A stretch of 64,000 nt of DNA from Alphaproteobacteria bacterium (GTDB lineage Bacteria > Pseudomonadota > Alphaproteobacteria > Thalassobaculales > Thalassobaculaceae): assembly GCA_024742605.1 (NCBI GenBank), contig JANSYC010000006.1, positions 29,533 to 93,532 of the forward strand. Direction: 5' to 3'. Under the pieces are notes generated by a model. The model was not told the DNA's origin. It searched no databases and was given only the letters and a program-made list of their open reading frames with translations. Numbering within the stretch: the stretch's first letter is position 1; each line of letters opens with the position of its first letter. This document shows, one piece after another, positions 62,063-64,000 of the stretch. Position numbers and translations under genes: made by a program.

Positions 62063-62874
62063 GTCTTGAACGGTCGCTTCAGCAGGCCGAGCAGCCGCGT
62101 CTCCCGCAGTCCCTCGGTGCCGATCGGCATGTCCGGGGTCCGTGACGTGGGGCTTCGGGAGCCGAAGACCCGATCCCACAGGGACAGCACGGTGGCGTAG
62201 TTCGAATCCGTGTCCCGCCGGACCGCGTGGTGATGCACCCAATGGATCGAGGGGGTCACGATCACCCGGGACAGAGCGCGTTCCAGGGTTCGCGGCAGCC
62301 TGACGTTCGAATGATGGAAGACCGACGAGAGCAGGACCAGGGTCTCGAACACCAGAACGGTCGCCAGCGGAATATCCAGCGCGATGATGACCACTGCCCG
62401 GACGCCTGCCGACAGCAGCACCTCGCCCGCGTGGAACCGGACAGCGGAGCTGACATCGAGGAACTCGTCCAGATGATGCACCTCGTGAAACCGCCACAGG
62501 AAGGGAATTCGGTGGTTCGCCCGGTGCCACCAGTAGATCCACAGGTCCAGGATCACCAGATCGACGGCCATCACGGCCCAGCCCGTCGCCCCCAGCCCCA
62601 GACCCTCCGGCCGCCAGTCCCACGGAAGTGTGGCCGCAGCCAGGGTCAGCGGGATCACCGCCACCCGCGACAGAACCCCGTTGATGGCGAACAGGGTGAG
62701 GTTGCGGCCGATCCGGGCCCAGGACCCGAGGGGGCCGGCGCCGGGATCACGCGGGCGGGCCACCGCCGGCGCCACCCGTTCGGCGATCAGCAGCAGCGCG
62801 ATCCATCCGACCACGATGACGCCCTTGTAGGCGGTGAGAACCGTGATCTCCGAGGTGAAGCTGGGCGTGTCCAT
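62059..62874 (-). CDS. Sterol desaturase/fatty-acid hydroxylase family membrane protein
   Basis: A 271-aa membrane di-iron enzyme candidate. The His boxes HRANHRIPFLWRFHEVHH, SSVFHHSNVRLP and HWVHHHAVRRDTDSNY match the fatty-acid hydroxylase superfamily, in which eight or more histidines bind two irons. Several hydrophobic segments flank them. The likely reaction is hydroxylation or desaturation of a lipid; the substrate is unknown. I use ATG 62874 because GGGAG lies 5-6 nt upstream; ATG 62886 is four codons earlier. It diverges from the GATase gene. Confidence 0.9.
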   Translation of the reverse strand: MDTPSFTSEITVLTAYKGVIVVGWIALLLIAERVAPAVARPRDPGAGPLGSWARIGRNLTLFAINGVLSRVAVIPLTLAAATLPWDWRPEGLGLGATGWAVMAVDLVILDLWIYWWHRANHRIPFLWRFHEVHHLDEFLDVSSAVRFHAGEVLLSAGVRAVVIIALDIPLATVLVFETLVLLSSVFHHSNVRLPRTLERALSRVIVTPSIHWVHHHAVRRDTDSNYATVLSLWDRVFGSRSPTSRTPDMPIGTEGLRETRLLGLLKRPFKT

Positions 62875-62942
62875 GGCGTCTCCCATATGGCATGATTGCC
62901 GGGTTGCGCCAAGCTGACCGCGACAAACGGCCCCGCCCTGTC

Positions 62943-62972
62943 CGCTTTCTGATCAACCGCTTTCTGATCAAC
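62943..62972. repeat. Perfect 15-bp tandem duplication
   Basis: CGCTTTCTGATCAAC occurs twice in a row (62943-62957 and 62958-62972) in the divergent region, 23 bp before the ATG of the GATase-type gene. Each unit contains TGATCA. It could be a doubled operator or a slippage product. Confidence 0.9.
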
Positions 62973-62995
62973 CTGATCGATGAGGAGACCAGACC

Positions 62996-63805
62996 ATGAC
63001 CCATCCGGACCCCATCCCGCTGGTCGGTCTGCCCTGCTGTCTGAAGCGCGACGGCACCATGGCCGGCCATCGGGTGGGCGACAAATACGTGACCGCGGTC
63101 TCCGAGATCGTCGGGGCCTGTCCGGTGCTGATCCCGGCCCTGGAGGGCGGGCTGGATGTGGACGTGCTGATCTCCCGGTTTGACGGGTTGGTGCTGACCG
63201 GAAGCCCCTCGAATGTGGATCCGACGCACTATGGCGGTCCGCCCCAGCAGCCGACCGAGGACGGTTACGGCGAGCACGACCCGGCGCGGGATTCGGTCAC
63301 CCTGCCGCTGATTCGCGCGGCGGTCGCGGCCGGGGTTCCGGTGTTCGGGATCTGTCGGGGCATCCAGGAGATGAACGTCGCCTTCGGCGGCAGCCTGTTG
63401 GACAAGATCCAGGAGGATCCCGGCCGTCTGGACCACCGGATGCGCCGCGACGTGCCCTATGACTGGAAATACCGCCCCTCCCATCCGGTCACCCTGACAC
63501 CGGGCGGAATCCTGGAACGGCTGGCCGGTCCGGGCCCGCACCTGGTGAACTCGCTGCACGGCCAGGCGGTCGGCACGCCGGGCCAGGGGATCGCGGTCGA
63601 GGCGACCGCGCCCGACGGGGTGATCGAAGCCATCCGGGTGGTCCACGCCCCGGCCTTCGCCATCGGCGTGCAGTGGCATGCGGAGTGGCCGCGGCCGGTC
63701 GGCGCGCTGAACGCGGCCCTGTTCGAGGCCTTCGGCGCGGCCGTCCGGGCCCGGGCGCGGTCCCGCCTGCCGGGCGGGTCCGGGGTGAACCAAGCCGCCG
63801 AGTGA
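62996..63805 (+). CDS. Gamma-glutamyl-gamma-aminobutyrate hydrolase (class I GATase-like, peptidase C26)
   Basis: A 269-aa cytosolic hydrolase of the PuuD type, which in Escherichia coli cleaves gamma-glutamyl-GABA in putrescine breakdown. The triad is visible: C120 in VFGICRGIQEMNVAFGG, H228 and E230 in GVQWHAEW. DGLVLTGSPSNVDPTHYGG and LVNSLHGQAV are family motifs. GAGGAG lies about 10 nt before ATG 62996. The following gene encodes a Tat-exported protein that may be a flavin amine oxidase, which would fit polyamine use, but only its start is visible. Confidence 0.9.
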   Translation: MTHPDPIPLVGLPCCLKRDGTMAGHRVGDKYVTAVSEIVGACPVLIPALEGGLDVDVLISRFDGLVLTGSPSNVDPTHYGGPPQQPTEDGYGEHDPARDSVTLPLIRAAVAAGVPVFGICRGIQEMNVAFGGSLLDKIQEDPGRLDHRMRRDVPYDWKYRPSHPVTLTPGGILERLAGPGPHLVNSLHGQAVGTPGQGIAVEATAPDGVIEAIRVVHAPAFAIGVQWHAEWPRPVGALNAALFEAFGAAVRARARSRLPGGSGVNQAAE

Positions 63806-63903
63806 CCGTGCGGAAAGAAATGATTTGAGCCTCCGCCGGAAGGCCTCTTATTATTTCTCTCAAAAGTAGAAGATCAACGAAAACACTTGGGGGAGATGTC
63901 GAG

Positions 63904-64000
63904 ATGGCCACGAGAAAGCCAAGTCTGACGCGTCGTCGGTTCATTCAGGGCATCGCCGCCATCGGCGGGGTGGGGGCGGCCTACAGCGCGATGCACGTGA
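63904..64000 (+). CDS. Tat-exported protein, N-terminal fragment (3' end outside window)
   Basis: Only 32 codons are visible: MATRKPSLTRRRFIQGIAAI, then GGVGAAYSAMH and on to the window edge. TRRRFIQG is a twin-arginine motif followed by a hydrophobic h-region, so the product is folded before export by the Tat system. A GGGGGAG run lies 8 nt upstream of ATG 63904. This N-terminus resembles that of some alphaproteobacterial flavin monoamine oxidases, which would fit the PuuD-like neighbour, but the visible part cannot prove it. Confidence 0.7.
   Translation, partial: MATRKPSLTRRRFIQGIAAIGGVGAAYSAMHV

Overview
The window is a high-GC chromosomal stretch from an alphaproteobacterium, most likely a Rhodospirillales-type bacterium. 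This rests on gene content: a CcrM-type GANTC methyltransferase, a PodJ-like polarity protein, the ~180-kDa NAD-glutamate dehydrogenase, ETF-ubiquinone oxidoreductase, ftsK near lolA, glnK-amt, and a thioredoxin/Lon-N/Trm112/DUF971 cluster facing a UbiH-type hydroxylase. I cannot name the genus. There is no rRNA operon, CRISPR array or intact insertion sequence. Two tRNA genes are present (Gln-TTG and Gly-GCC).

Layout. 1-2594 (minus): leuS (cut by the window edge) behind a DUF3576 lipoprotein. 2969-4133: a strongly expressed porin with its own terminator. 4265-8996: a tight operon of a JmjC/cupin oxygenase, a sulfotransferase, a TPR-sulfotransferase and a YggS-type PLP protein. 9025-11862 (minus): L,D-transpeptidase-like protein, an unrecognised 319-aa protein, and a RibA with a degenerate N-terminal half. 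11986-18533: hydrolase, DUF427, OmpR-type regulator, MFS carrier (minus), MBL-fold hydrolase, methyltransferase, membrane class III cyclase. 18538-22337 (minus): flavin reductase, PAS histidine kinase, a lower-GC secreted protein, and a frameshifted peptidoglycan-binding pseudogene. 22467-27084: tRNA-Gln, then three tandem genes sharing a WSVKG N-terminal module; the last is PodJ-like.

27120-31538 (minus): ispE, a secreted TPR protein and ETF-QO. 31746-41294: family-4-like uracil-DNA glycosylase, Slt-type lytic transglycosylase, moaB, a GT2/phosphotransferase divergent pair, DUF4169, PA0069-type radical SAM protein, rnhB, and ccrM with four GANTC sites in its leader. 41300-42610: an AT-rich islet holding two unrecognised genes. 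42722-49801 (minus): UMF1-type MFS carrier with a probable CTG start, the giant GDH, and an HTH regulator. 50083-55169: small RHH-like protein, tRNA-Gly, ProX-like editing protein, thioredoxin cluster, ubiH. 55591-57367: glnK-amt with terminator. 57476-64000: ftsK, an Hsp70-like protein, lolA, sterol desaturase-like protein, a class I GATase-type hydrolase and the start of a Tat-exported protein.

Most of the window is housekeeping. The parts that stand out are the oxygenase-sulfotransferase operon, the WSVKG gene triplet, the AT-rich two-gene islet next to ccrM, the CTG start, and the GANTC cluster in front of ccrM.
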